From: Neolentinus lepideus HHB14362 ss-1
Lineage: Eukaryota; Basidiomycota; Agaricomycetes; Gloeophyllales; Gloeophyllaceae
DNA: 64,000 nt
Direction of reading: 5' to 3'
NCBI GenBank assembly: GCA_001632425.1
Contig: KV425605.1
Location: forward strand, 65,822-129,821
Part shown: positions 36,401 through 47,951 of the stretch, piece by piece
Numbering within the stretch: the stretch's first letter is position 1
Layout: every line of letters begins with the position of its first letter
Notes under the pieces: generated by a model
The model's database searches: none
The model's input: only the letters and a program-made list of their open reading frames with translations
What the model was told of the DNA's origin: nothing
Translations under genes and position numbers: made by a program

Positions 36401-39400
36401 CTCCTACTGGATCCAGCACGGGTTGGTCCTGCTGACCAGGATTGTTTCGTATTTTCGATAAGCACCCGACGATACGAATATGGCGAAGCCAGACCTATAG
36501 TCTGTAGATTGTCGTGCGAGTGGCGGCAGTCCAAAGTCAGCCAAGATGCGGCGACAGTGGAATGTGACATACCCACGAAATGGGTAAAGGCGGAGGGTGT
36601 CGTATCCAGGGCTAGTGGCTTTCTTGTTGTACCTGGAATGTAGGCTAATGTTCCAGCAGTCTGAAACAGGTCGTGAAGCCTCCTTCGCGTCAGCTGAAAC
36701 CAATCTATCAATTGCGGCTGATTTGGATGCTTGCCGTAGTGCCGATGCCCTATTGGTCTGTCGCGTCCCTCTGGGTGATCGTGCTGGACCTGAATGGCCA
36801 AGAGGCAAATGGGCAGAGGTCGATAAAATCAACGAACGTCTGACGTTCAGGTCGTTGGCATGGATAATTGAAAGGATACGAAGCACCCAAGACAGGCTCG
36901 GGGAATGGCAGGCCGTTGATGCTCTGGAGTATGAAGCCGGCTGTCAGCGTTGTGCTCCCACTGCGCCTGATGTCCGCTGGACGAAGGTAAACAAGAAAGT
37001 CACTCCCATCGAAGATACTGTTCAGGCCGGGGAATATGAGCGTCGCCTCAAAAGACGTCCAGCCCCCTTCGTTACGCAGTTGAAGCTGGATTCGGATGGA
37101 ATGGGCATCATACGGATTGGTGTCAATATAACATCTCTGCTTCACAGGGCGCTTTCACGGTTGCCTAAAGTTGGACGACCGGAGCCTCATACGCTCTCCT
37201 GGCGCCTTGATACTGATTTCGCCCCCGCAGCGAAGCTCAATCTCCCTAAGTTTCGGCTCCTCAGCAACCGCCATGATCCTTCGCATGATCAGCCACCTAA
37301 TTTTCAGCTAAAACTCAGACCTGAGCAGCTCCGGTCACTAGGATGGATGCTTCGGCAAGAATCTTTGGATGCAGTGCCTTTTGTTGAAGAGGAGATAGCC
37401 GAGGCAATCCTTGCACCTCTGGGTTGGAGGGCCGAGGGACGTGCTCAACGAGCCGTTCACGTACAGGGAGGAGTCCTGGCCGATGAGGTCGGTTATGGGA
37501 AGACCGCCATCACACTGGGCATGATCGACTGCACATTGAAGACCATACACAAGGAGTTCAATAAAGCAAACGACCTCCCTGGGAAAATCCGGAGTAGAGC
37601 CACTCTGGTTGTAGTCCCTCCTCATTTAACGAGGCAGTGGTCTTCAGAGGCCAAGAAATTCGTAGGTAACAAACTCAGAGTGGTATCAGTGGAGAGTGCG
37701 GCGAAGATTAACTCCCTGACCATTGACGCGGTCCGGGAAGCTGACGTTGTCGTCGTGGCTTCCAATCTCTTCCACAGCAGTGTTTATCTTGATAACTTGG
37801 AGGCATTTGCTGCTGGTGGCACTTTGCCCTCGGCTGATGGGCGTTATTTCAACGCGAGGCTACGATCGATCTTAGAGTCTCTCGGAAAGCAGGTTGATCT
37901 GTTAAAGAAGGGCGACTCGAGGAAAGTGATGGAACAGATCCGGGAGGCAAGAAATATTGGTGCGTCCAAATCTACGATATCTCCGCATTTACCAGTTCTG
38001 ATGGCTTGAGTAAGATGAGGAAGCCGACGTCTTCGTGCCTACCAAACGGCTCAAAGGGAAAGCATATCGGGATGCTGCGGACAAGGCTGTTCAACCTGAT
38101 CCCGTCTTTCCTGCTCTTGGTACCTTGGCTTCGCAAACGCCATCGGGTCTCATACCCGAAGTAGTGATCATCAGCAGCAGGAGAAGCAGTGTGTCGTCGT
38201 CGGAAGCAGCATCTCGAATTGTCGTTTCGGATGACGAGGATGAAGTCATTGTCAAGAAGTCCAGCAAGAAAGCGAAAGCTTCCACCTCCAAAAAACGCAG
38301 CAGGCAGGTCTTGAGCGATGACGAGGATTACACCGAGTCTATGTCCATCCCGTCCTCCGATGCAGTGTCGGCCGACAGCTCCCAACCCAGCTCCAGTGAT
38401 GTGGATATGGACGTTGATGAGCCATCCAGCTCGAAGTCCAAGGGGAAGGGAGGGGCTTCTAGCAAGAAGCAGAAATCAAAGAGCGGTACCTCGGGCCCGA
38501 CGAAGAAGCGCAAGCTACGGGAAGAGACTGATCCTTGGAAACTACTCACTTCGGCTGTCAAGAGCGACTGGACTCAAATGAAGGCGCCTCCCCTCGAGAT
38601 GTTCCATTTTGCGCGAGTGGTGGTGGACGAGTACACCTACCTGGAAGGGAAGGATCATGCGCTCATTACTAGTCTGACAACGGACCGGCGTTGGGTGCTA
38701 TCGGGCACGCCTCCTCTCGCAGACTTCGCGGCGCTGAAGACCATTGCTGCCTTCTTGAATTTGCATCTTGGCGTGGATGACGATGACGATTCCCAGGACA
38801 AGAAGAAGAGGAAGAAGAAGGATCAGACAAGTGCGTCAGATTCAACACTAGCTGTCCTTAGAAAGTGCTCACTTAAATACTTGCAGCGGCCGAACAATTC
38901 CACTCGTTCCGCGAAGTGCACAGTTTGGAATGGCATGCTCATCGGCACGACCTAGGTCAGGTTTTCCTTGACCAGTTCGTGCGTCAGGTAGGCGGTGTAT
39001 CTGCTTTACCAGGCTCAACAGATGCTAACTCTGGCAACAGAACATTGCTGAAATCGACGAGATACTGTGGTCAGAAGAGATCGAGAAGGTCGACCTCCCT
39101 GCAGCTGAGCGAGCCATTTACCTCGAGCTGGAGCACCATCTTCGTGCCCTGGACATGACCATCAAAAGAGGCAGGAAGACTGAGAGCGACCGTGAAAAAC
39201 GTCTAGCCCAGGCCCTTGGTGAGAGCCAGTAAGTTACTGATTCATTGTTCATCGTAGCGGTGGTGCTTACTAGGATCTTGCCAGGTCTGCCGAGGAGGCC
39301 CTCTTGAAACGGTGCTCGCACTTCGAAATCGAGACTAGCGACAAGGAAAACGCGATGAAAGCCTGTGAGATCATTGTCCAGGAGCGCACGAAGCAGCTCG

Positions 39401-40550
39401 AGGATTGCAAAGCCGACCTGCTGAAGCATCTGAAAGAAGCCGTTGCCATGGAGCGCCAAATAGGTCGCACAGGGGAGGAATCGATGTTCCAGGAGTATGT
39501 CCGTGTATCCCGCTCCGAAGGTGTCGGCGATGCCGAAGCTGGCCAGATAGTGCTAGAGCTTTTGGACAATGCGGGAGTAGCATCTCCACTGAAAACAGTG
39601 ACCAACAAGCCACACGACCCGCGGACGGGCTCATCGTCAAAGGGCAAGAGTAAGGCTGACGAGGAGAAGGACGACCTAAAATGGACGCATCGTGAGCAGA
39701 CGCACGTCATTCGTCGACTGACGAAGGAGCTTGTGGGGCGTGTACGATCTTTGAGGTACTTCTCTGTTGTCCGTGACTTGCAGAAGCAGCGCGAGGTGCC
39801 ACCGACGATCTCGTGCCCAGCGTGTGGCAAGGAGGGACTCCCGTCCGAGGATATTGCCGTCCTAAGTTCTTGTGGCCACACGGGATGCATTGAGTGCGTC
39901 AAGGAGCACGCAGCTGCTGAGGAGTGTGTTGCTGCTCAGAATGGCGGATGCAAGGCTGCTGCTCGGGTCATTAACGTTGTCAAAGGTGATACGCTCGGCG
40001 TCGATGACGAGGAGAGGGATGGTCGCGGGAAGCACTTCGGTATGAAGCTGGAGAAGGTCATTCACCTGATCAAGTGAGTTTTCAAGTCATTCATGAATGC
40101 TACTAGATTACTGATGACATGCACAGGAAGCGCATCCCGAAGGACGAGCGGGTCCTAATCTTTGTACAATTCCAGGACCTGACGCGCAAAGTTGCCGAGG
40201 CGCTACAGTCGCACAAGGTGCCCTTCCTCGAGATCAAAGGCTCGGCTTCGAGCAAGTCGAAGAACCTCGAGGCGTTCCAGAACGACTCAGACGAGCGTGT
40301 GCTACTCCTGAATGTGACGGACGAGAGCGCGAGCGGAGCCAACTTGACAGGTGCGAATCACGCGATATTTTTGAGTCCGCTCCTTGGCCCGGATCAGGAC
40401 TGGTACACGAGTAGAGAGACGCAAGCCATTGGTCGTATCAGACGGTATGGCCAAGAGAAGGAGGTTCACGTCTGGAGATTCTTGACTACGAACACTATTG
40501 ACATGGAGATCTTCGAACAGCGGACGGGAAAGAAAGCGGATGGATTGTGA
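33500..40550 (+). CDS. DNA (cytosine-5) methyltransferase fused to SNF2 ATPase and RING (DNMT5/RAD8 class)
   Basis: Ten exons in phase: 33500-34203, 34260-34855, 34903-35032, 35086-36601, 36657-37959, 38015-38830, 38887-38987, 39041-39228, 39285-40073 and 40127-40550, 2188 residues. A PIP-box-like QKSIADFF is at residues 14-21, then an acidic linker. Methyltransferase: motif I MCSGTESP (about 170), catalytic GTSC (about 256), ENV (about 297), RTRGYLL, and GNAMST (about 547). A Cys cluster (CADCGYTSCERC) is near 645. SNF2: LADEVGYGKTAI (about 1256), VVVDEYTYL in the DEAH position (about 1620), a RING between the lobes (CPACGKEG...SCGHTGCIEC, about 1960) and the C lobe ending IGRIRRYGQEKEV. The family maintains CG methylation with ATP. 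Whether it is DNMT5 or RAD8 needs a tree. Intron 2 appears to be GC-AG. Confidence 0.93.
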
Positions 40551-42459
40551 AGTTGCTTCATTTTGTTTTATATATTGGTTACGCTGCATGTGAATTGATC
40601 AATTGTACTGTATATCATCTCATATCATCTAATTGCCGGGATAAAGTAGGGTGCCAATACATTGACGTTGTGCATAGCTCTGGAGAATCCATCAGAAATT
40701 CGGCCATCATGCATCATGGTCAAATCCAATCGATCCATGAGCTGGCTCTGTGACAGGCAGTCTGCGTACGCACCGAATCTGATCTTTCCTTTTCTGACGA
40801 CCGTTATTGGTGGCTCTCAGATCGGTGTGAGGAAGCTGACACTGGCGATACACAGTTCATAGGACATCCGAAAGATACGAGGGCGACGGAGAATGATACC
40901 CGAGCATTCTCCGTCATAACAACTCTCAGCCAGTCAGAAGAAGGGACGCAAGGGTGTAATCCTATGCAAGAGTGCACGGATAGTTTTACGATTGAGACCT
41001 AGGCTTTGAAAATACCGTGGAAGTGTTGCCAGTGTGTTCCGAGAAGTGTCTAGTCCAGATACCTGCATCTAGTTCACCGCTACAGAGCTTAAGTCATCCT
41101 AAAAATTGCAACAAAGAAAGCCTAGCTTAGCCTATTATCGAGGGCGCCGTCCAGATCCGCACACACAGCCAGATGGGATGAGCAGCCAATAGCAAGTGAA
41201 GGTCGATACGGCTATGTCATTCTGATTGGGCCAAGCCGATGGTGACAAAGGATCCAAGTCCAATCGGTCCAAGTCACTCTAGTATACTTAGGAATCATGA
41301 ATAGAGTGAAGACTTGTCAGGGCGTGTACCGCTATCAATTGAACGGTACGCCGTCGCATTATGACAGTTGGTTCTATTCAGCTTCGCCACCCGTAGATCC
41401 CCCAAAATACATTAGCGCACCTGATGTTAGCAAGTTTCCCAACAATCGGTCGCATTACGGCACGTAGGACTCTGCCGTGCTTTCAGGAGCTAGCTCAAGT
41501 CGTTGGTGCCGGATATCGGCATTGACTTGAGTTACCCAAAACAGACGCATTGCTGTGGAAGCGTCATTCTGCATGGACCGCCAGTCGAAAATAAAACTGG
41601 TAATTTCGGCCCTTCCGGGTAATTTAGGGCTACCACTGCATCTCCACGCACGTCACACATCTTCTAGCACTCACCCAATTTGACGAGTACGTCCAGGATT
41701 TGAAATCCGATACTTCAGACAAGCAGCTATGTATTGATGTATGGCTGCCTGGGGGCCAGAATGCGCAAGGTTTTGAGCAACTTAAGCGGGTTCTCGACTC
41801 CCCCACATCCGGCGATATTCATCCCGTCCTATTGGGGGATCGTTAGATAATCGTGCAGTTATAGAAGAAAGGTGTAACCTCGTCTTCAAGCTTCTGCATT
41901 GTTTATGCACGTCGACCTTTGTCACCATACGAAGGAGTGCGCGGTCGCCTCTATGGTTCCAACATCTGCTAAGGTCCGGTATCGCCTCCGGCGACTCCGT
42001 CTTGAGCGGCGGTAGAGTGATCATTCTCGATGCCGGCACGCTCAAGGAAGGGCTGGAGCAACTCGAGAACGACGGGGAGGTATAAGAGGAGGCACAGCTC
42101 CGCGAAGGCGCTAGTACATCATGATTCATTGGTGTCATCCCGAGACGTGGCGGAGATGTAGTCCTTGAACCGTGGCTCACTGATCGGCACAGCATGGTTA
42201 TGGTTCAGCTGGGATACGCAAACCCATCCGCGAGCGCTGTGCGGGAATAGCTCATAGATGCTTCGCAGATTGTTGTCCCTGCCGCTACTATCCGATTCGC
42301 TTCGAGCGCCGAAGGAGGCTGGAGGAAACGAAAGATTTATTACATTATATGATTACGACGAAAGCACATACACAGCATTAAGACAATTCCTTCAATAATT
42401 CCAAAACAGTACAGTTGACAAAGCCCTCCGTCTACTTAGGCCCCACCGTCAGGTCCAAG
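40551..42459. other. intergenic, degenerate coding traces
   Basis: About 1.9 kb. Around 41860-42300 the plus strand gives a protein-like frame (SGGRVIILDAGTLKEGLEQL) broken by several stops; its family is not recognised. The rest is featureless to me. Confidence 0.4.
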
Positions 42460-42944
42460 TTACTTGCTAGACATGACGTAACCCGAGGTGTCTAGGATCT
42501 GTTTACCGCATATCGAGCAAATACCTTTCTTGTAAGCGCAGCCTAAGCAATAGCGATGTCAAATGGCCGCTACACAACACGAACTTAACGATGCTTACCG
42601 TGACAGTATTTTGCCCCATTCTGCGTCGTCGACTGCTTACAATCTTTGCATTTGTTCTGATATGGCTATTAAACCCATCGAAATTCGAACAGTCAGTATC
42701 GTTGCTGCAAGGTCAGCGCATGAGACATACCGAGAACCGATGTTTAGAAGACCCCGTCTTCCCAAGAACACTGTGGCCTCCGACCTTCCGTGAGCCCTCT
42801 TTGATGCTCGAGGACGAAGACTGGAAGGGATCTGGGGCGGCTACTTTCGAGAGTTTCTGCAAGAAGTGTAGATTAATTAGGGTATTTGAGAAATCCAACA
42901 AAGCATAAGTATTCGCTAACCTTTTCACATTTCTTGCAGACCAT
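42460..42944 (-). CDS. CRIPT: CRIPT-like zinc-binding protein
   Basis: Exons 42921-42944, 42731-42856, 42599-42665 and 42460-42542, 99 residues, the usual size. MVCKKCEKKLSKVAAPDP and the C-terminal half with CKDCKQ, KYCHGCAYKKGICSICGKQI and LDTSGY match CRIPT throughout. Eight cysteines form the CxxC pairs. CRIPT was named for PDZ binding in animals but is widely conserved and found with the minor spliceosome; its role in this fungus is not known. Confidence 0.94.
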
Positions 42945-43268
42945 GGCAGCAGGACGGAGAGTAAGGCAGCGCTGTCAGTGAGGGCATATGACGCTTAGTC
43001 ATCACTTACGGCCGTCTGGGTTAGGGCCGCGGATTGGCTATACTTGGTTCCTCCGTTCACCGCCGGCATACTCCGAAGCCAATCACAAGCGCTAATAGTA
43101 GTAATCATATCTTTCGCGCTGTTTGCCTTCTCACTGGGGCATATGTGCAGATCGATGAAACAGCTGATAATATTGTCCAAATACCCTCTGTCTTACAATT
43201 ACTGTACTATTGGCGGACATGCCCTGCGCTGTACTTCGATTAATTGTGTCTCTGGTGGTAGCGAACCA
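42945..43268. other. intergenic upstream of CRIPT
   Basis: 324 bp; open frames on both strands but no recognised product. Confidence 0.5.
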
Positions 43269-43287
43269 CACTAGCATCAGGAAAAAA
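43269..43287 (+). repeat. left terminal inverted repeat of CACTA element
   Basis: Begins CACTAGCATCAGG; partner at 45194-45211. Confidence 0.7.
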
Positions 43288-44190
43288 GTACCTGAGCTGT
43301 AGCTCCAGCTTCAGATCTATAGCCCTATGTTGGCTCCCAGAGCACGTATAGTCCATGTATGAGCTCCGGGAGTTCTACCAAGTGCAATACAGTCCCTATT
43401 TGGAGCTACGGGAATATTCAGTAGACAACTGTAGGTGGCACAGATGTCTATGTATGTCTACAGCACACTACGGGTCTACCAGCAGCTACTCGGGCTACTC
43501 AGGCCTACTCGGGCTACTGCCAGGAGATCTGAGTATAGACTTGTACTCATGTGTTGAAAATATTGGTATAAGTGAGATTAGGCTGGCAAATATGCCACTC
43601 TGATCCATTCTTACTTAGAGCATGGCTCCTTGCGAGATATTGCATCTGTCTAAGCATCTCCAGTAACCGCGGCCCTCAGACGCGGTGCGACACGATCACG
43701 TGACCATGTTGACTCGGTCATTCAAGCTCCGACGTTTAGCCACGTCAGCGCGTAACTTGCTCAGCGTGCATCTCTAAGTCTCTTCCACGCTCACTCGAAC
43801 ACCTTCACGAGTCACTGTCAACGCGTGTCGCTACTGATGGCCATGGGAATGAGGAAGTCAGACTTAGCGGTGATACCAGAATTGACAAGTTGAGCAGCTG
43901 AGCAAAGAGTCTTCACGAGCGTTGAGGAAATGTCCAGGTGTGCCCACTAAGTCCTTTCAGTTCGAAAGGTCTGTTCCCATTCATGATTGATCACATTCAT
44001 ATACAGATCCTCGAGCACATCCTGCTAGTCAAGCATCCGGGTTGCTATAGCCCCTTGGGGCTGTGACATGGGACAGAGAACAACGTGCCGGGTAGATGGG
44101 CAGACATCACGGTGAGCTATCTTCCTGCTCGTCACTTTCCTAAGCAGATATGTCTAAGATAATGTAAAGCCCCTGCTCAAGGCCCCGGCA

Positions 44191-44875
44191 ATGACTATCC
44201 CACACCACCCTGTATCTGCCCACGTCTACCGCTCTGTCCCCCTGCTCAGCTCTGACATCCCTGTCGAGGAAGAGGGCGCACCAGACTACAACCCCCGCCA
44301 CTTCTACCCCATCCGCCTCGGCGAGGTCTTCCAAGACTCGTACGAGGTCATCGCAGAGCTCGTGTACGGCGGCAACTCCACAGTCTGGCTTGCCCGCAAC
44401 CTCCTCTGGTATGTCCCCCACATATATATCCTCTCCCTCCTATCCACCCTGTCTAATCAGACCGCTACATCACCCTCAAAGTCTGCTGCTCCGACCCCCC
44501 TCACTACACCGCCGCCCAGCGTGAGCTCGCCCTCTTTCCATGCACATCCGCACCGTGAACCCGTGGTACCCCGTCTTGAGGTACGTGCGCACGGCGAAGG
44601 ACACATTCGAGGTCGCCGGCGGGCACGCGACACTCGTGTATGAGCCGATGCGTGAGCCGCTGTGGCTCTTCTAGCGCTACCGCCTCGGCGGCGTCTACCT
44701 GCCCGCGCTGCTCAAGACGGCGGTGTGCATGTTGTGTGCGCTGGATTACTTGCATACGGAGTGTCGGATCATTCACACTGGTTCGTCCTCCCTTTCCCTG
44801 CCTCCCTCACCCACTATCCCTCACCCACTAACCCCCAAATGTAGACATCAACCCCGTGTTCTGCATTAGCTGTCT
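44191..44875 (+). pseudogene. captured SRPK-like protein kinase fragment
   Basis: MTIPHHPVSAHVYRSVPLLS is followed by YNPRHFYPIRLGEVFQDSYE and LVYGGNSTVWLARNL, the start of an SR-protein-type kinase with its glycine-rich loop. After an intron (about 44410-44459), RYITLKVCCSD (with the VAIK-type Lys) and YTAAQREL follow, then a frameshift. VYEPMREPLWLF is followed by TAG where a Gln is expected, then LGGVYLPALLKTAVCMLCAL and LHTECRIIHT, and the homology ends in the catalytic loop just after an intron. It lacks the whole C-lobe and cannot be an active kinase. Confidence 0.8.
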
Positions 44876-45193
44876 GGAGTATAGTAGATACATAAAATGT
44901 GTACTAGTAGTAGTGTACATAATAAGAATATGATTTGAGTATTCATTTGCATGCATGTCGTATCCGGAGGACCAGAATAGGAGTGAGCAGTATTCTGATG
45001 CTACTGAGCTACAGTGAGCTACGGAGTGCTATATACAACTACCGTGACTACCCGGCTACCATGCTACAGCTCTATATACTGCTACATGGTGCTACTGAGT
45101 TCTGGCATCTGGCTATATATGACTAAATACCCAGGGGGTAACTACTGGGCTATACGGCCCATATGACCTACATAAAGCTATAAAGCTAAGTCA

Positions 45194-45211
45194 TTTTTTC
45201 CTGATGTAGTG
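45194..45211 (-). repeat. right terminal inverted repeat of CACTA element
   Basis: On the minus strand begins CACTACATCAGG; pairs with the left end. Confidence 0.7.
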
Positions 45212-47146
45212 GCACTGAAACCAAGCAGCACCAGCCTCAGATTTCCCTTCTCCTTTCGAGCAGCCAACCCACAGTCAGTAGGCTAAGTGCATACACAATA
45301 TAAATTCAAGGCCTGTTTTTCCTGCGGATGCCTGCAAAAAACCTTCCGCAGAGTACAATGTGTACGTAATTTCCTTGTCTTGTCCCTAAGCAGCGTCATT
45401 GCCTTGTAAATTAAAAATAGCGTGGGGCCTTGACATTAAGGCATGTTGATAGAGTTGTAATATATTTCCACATACCGACTGACTCCCACATGAATGCAGG
45501 GTTTGTTAATCAATGCAGACTAGTTTGAATCCATATCCGACTTGTCCTTGATATCCAATTTGCTGTTGAATGTTCGCTGTGAAGCCCATCCATTCAAAAT
45601 GGTTTTTTCTTCGGTATTGTGGCACAGGACTCGGAACCTACTGTACGAGTTAATTTTCGAGTATAACTCCGTCCCAATGCTCCAGACCTTGCCTTTTCAT
45701 TGCAACGTTGGCGTAAACGTTGACGCTAGTAAAGTTTGCCACGAGACAGGTGCATAGTAGTACTCTCCCAAGTCATTTGTTCATTGCCGACACTCGTGCC
45801 ATCACAAGTACCCTGGGCGTAGGGCATACATTACGAAATCTGTGGTTAGTACACGAAACCGTCCCGATCCAAATCCTTCTGGGGATCGTACGGGCCAATG
45901 ATGACCAAAAACGACGGTCACCGCTAGACACGCGAAAGGCAGTGTGCAGCTGAGCCACAAACCGATGATGATACTGGTTATCGAAGTGGAAGCCACATCG
46001 AAAATAGACGACCATGAGGTCGTGTTTCATGACGCTGGTACGCAAGAGAGGCCTGTTAGTCAGCATTTGGATCTTTCACAGCATGTTGTCGATGTAATAG
46101 AAACTCTTCGGTACTTGACATGTCAGCTTGCACCGGTTTCACATGAGCGCCCAACTCGGTAGACTCTGTAATCTCAAGCCCGAGAATCATACTGCCAAAC
46201 TCGGAGAAAGAAAGCTCCCCCTGAAGTAAGTGGGGCACCCACATCCTAGTATACGGTATACGACAGCAATTCGGTCTTTTGCTTACGTAGAAGTATTAAA
46301 TCGTATTAGGTAATCACGTTCTATAGATAAATATTGAAATCTCTTATCCTGCGTCCACGGGTACCGCTGCTAGTATACATCATGTTAATAGTAGGTTTAT
46401 GTAAACTGGAGAAATTCGCCCCTGCATCAGGAAACCGGCAATCAATCTTAGGTCCGGGACTTGGCTTAACGTTCTTACTATTTAATTTCCACGCATCTTT
46501 TCGGTGCTTAACGCCCTCGAAGAAGAGAATGAGCCACTTGAAGTCAAGTCCGGCACTTAAAGCTATAAAGAGCACTGTATGATCGCCGGCGTAAGATGAA
46601 TGGCGTTTTCCCGATGGCCAGTACTGCGTGAGTCTGTACATTAATTGTTGTTGAAAAAAAACTTTTCGTTATTGGGTGTGGGTTAAGAATATACATGCGA
46701 AAGAACCATACAGCCAAAAATCGACTCAAACGTGATTGCTACAAGAGTCTATAGGTACTGACGGTATGGAGAAACTCTCGGATTACGATCTTTCGTGTAC
46801 ATATCTAATCCTACACGGCTCGCCCGAATTTTGACAGAAACATCCAAAGAGTTATCATGTAAAAATATTGCAAGACACCCATAAGAACTTATTGTAAATA
46901 TCATCAAAATGTTGCAATGGTCTCCTTAAGTTGCAAGAAGTTTCAGCCACGTTTGCATAGAACTTGCATCACTGGATTACTCCCGCAAGATTTGCGCCAT
47001 TACTTAGAACATATTAGAACGACTCTGTAGTATGTCCCATATGCAGGTAATGACATAATCCGAACAAAAATTGTTGTGGTGCAGTGTGTATCACAACGTT
47101 AACCGGCATTATAACTGGCATCCATCCTTCCCAGCAATAGCCAGAC
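45212..47146. other. repeat-rich intergenic stretch
   Basis: AT-rich. Minus-strand frames at 45773-46066, 45802-45996 and 46321-46641 show membrane-like or protein-like stretches but no family and no gene structure. A degenerate copy of a dispersed repeat (CTCGGATTACGATCTTTCG...) lies near 46778-46816. Confidence 0.4.
47091..47110 (+). repeat. 20-bp direct repeat, copy 1
   Basis: TCACAACGTTAACCGGCATT; an identical copy is at 47595-47614, so the two lie either side of the inverted-repeat element at 47147-47529. Confidence 0.85.
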
Positions 47147-47529
47147 TCAATTTTGGCTGATAGCCTCCAGCTGATAGCTTTTGAGCTCTTTCGGGGTCCC
47201 TGCTGAGCGGCGATCTCATATTCGATCTCACTGAAAGCTATCAGCCAGGCCAATTCTATCAGCTCGTCGAGGAGCAACTTTTCCAGCTGATACCTGCGAC
47301 TTACGAGGGCGGAGTTTGAAAATGACACGCGAGTTCTCTGATCGACCAATGAGCGTCCGGCGTCTGAAGCATCTTGATAGCCGGGTACAGCCGAAACGCG
47401 AAAGGCATCTGGTGTATTAGCTGCAGCGCTCAATTCTTAGCTGGCTGATACCTCTGTGCCGTTCTGCATCTCGTCAGCACAGCGGTTCCAGCAAAGCTAT
47501 CAGCTGGAGGCTATCAGCCAAAATTGAGG
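47147..47529. mobile_element. 383-bp MITE-like element with perfect 36-bp terminal inverted repeats
   Basis: The sequence 47147-47182 is the exact reverse complement of 47494-47529. Each arm contains GGCTGATAGCCTCCAGCTG. The interior holds further GCTGATA/TATCAGC copies in both orientations, resembling transposase-binding arrays. No transposase is encoded. Perfect arms suggest recent movement. I did not find a convincing target duplication at the edges. Confidence 0.75.
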
Positions 47530-47549
47530 AGGGCTAATAATATCTAAGA

Positions 47550-47705
47550 AGATGCTGCTCGGATTCCGATCTTTGCCTTGCGTATCTGATACTGTCACAA
47601 CGTTAACCGGCATTCATCCCTCCCTTGCAACATTAAATAAGATGGTTCTCAGATCCCGATCTTTGCCTCATGTATCTAATCCTGTCACAACATTATAAAA
47701 TTGAC
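47550..47705 (+). repeat. two degenerate tandem repeat units
   Basis: Two units of roughly 90 bp, each with GATCTTTGCCT, GTATCTRAT and CTGTCACAACRTTA. A third, more distant copy is near 46778. The 20-bp direct repeat copy 2 (47595-47614) lies in the first unit. Confidence 0.55.
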
Positions 47706-47951
47706 ATTACAAGGTAGGCTTGATACGGCGCCTCTTAAATACAACTTAGTAGACAAGCAACTGTCTTATATGGAATTACAAGGGGCATTCATCTCCCCCT
47801 CCCCAGCAGCATTTAAGAAGATCCTGTACGCCCCAAAGCCCCATCCTATTTATGACACCAGCTCACCCTTCGAGCATATCGCTCACACATACGCTTGACA
47901 CGCGCAATACAGGCATCATACGGCAAGAACGTCCATCTTGGCCATCGAAAC

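Larger units (their letters stand above)
43269..45211. mobile_element. CACTA-type non-autonomous transposon carrying a kinase fragment
   Basis: Both ends start with CACTA in inverted orientation: left CACTAGCATCAGGAAAAAA (43269-43287) and right, on the other strand, CACTACATCAGGAAAAAA (down from 45211), matching at 18 positions with one 1-nt gap. Next to both ends are many short repeats built on GCTAC/GTAGC, in direct and inverted order, as in subterminal regions of CACTA (EnSpm/CMC) elements. The flanking triplets are CCA and GCA, close to a 3-bp target duplication but not identical. No transposase was seen. The interior holds a truncated SRPK-like kinase with an intron kept, so the capture was from genomic DNA. 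Confidence 0.7.

Noticed and set aside
33500..40550. Separate methyltransferase and helicase genes, as the long frames suggest.
   Set aside because: Every junction from exon 1 to exon 10 is in phase and the joined motifs match one DNMT-SNF2 protein.
43345..43603. A Tyr/Gly-rich secreted protein from the frame at 43355-43603.
   Set aside because: The repeats are the GCTAC-type subterminal repeats of the CACTA element, not a gene.
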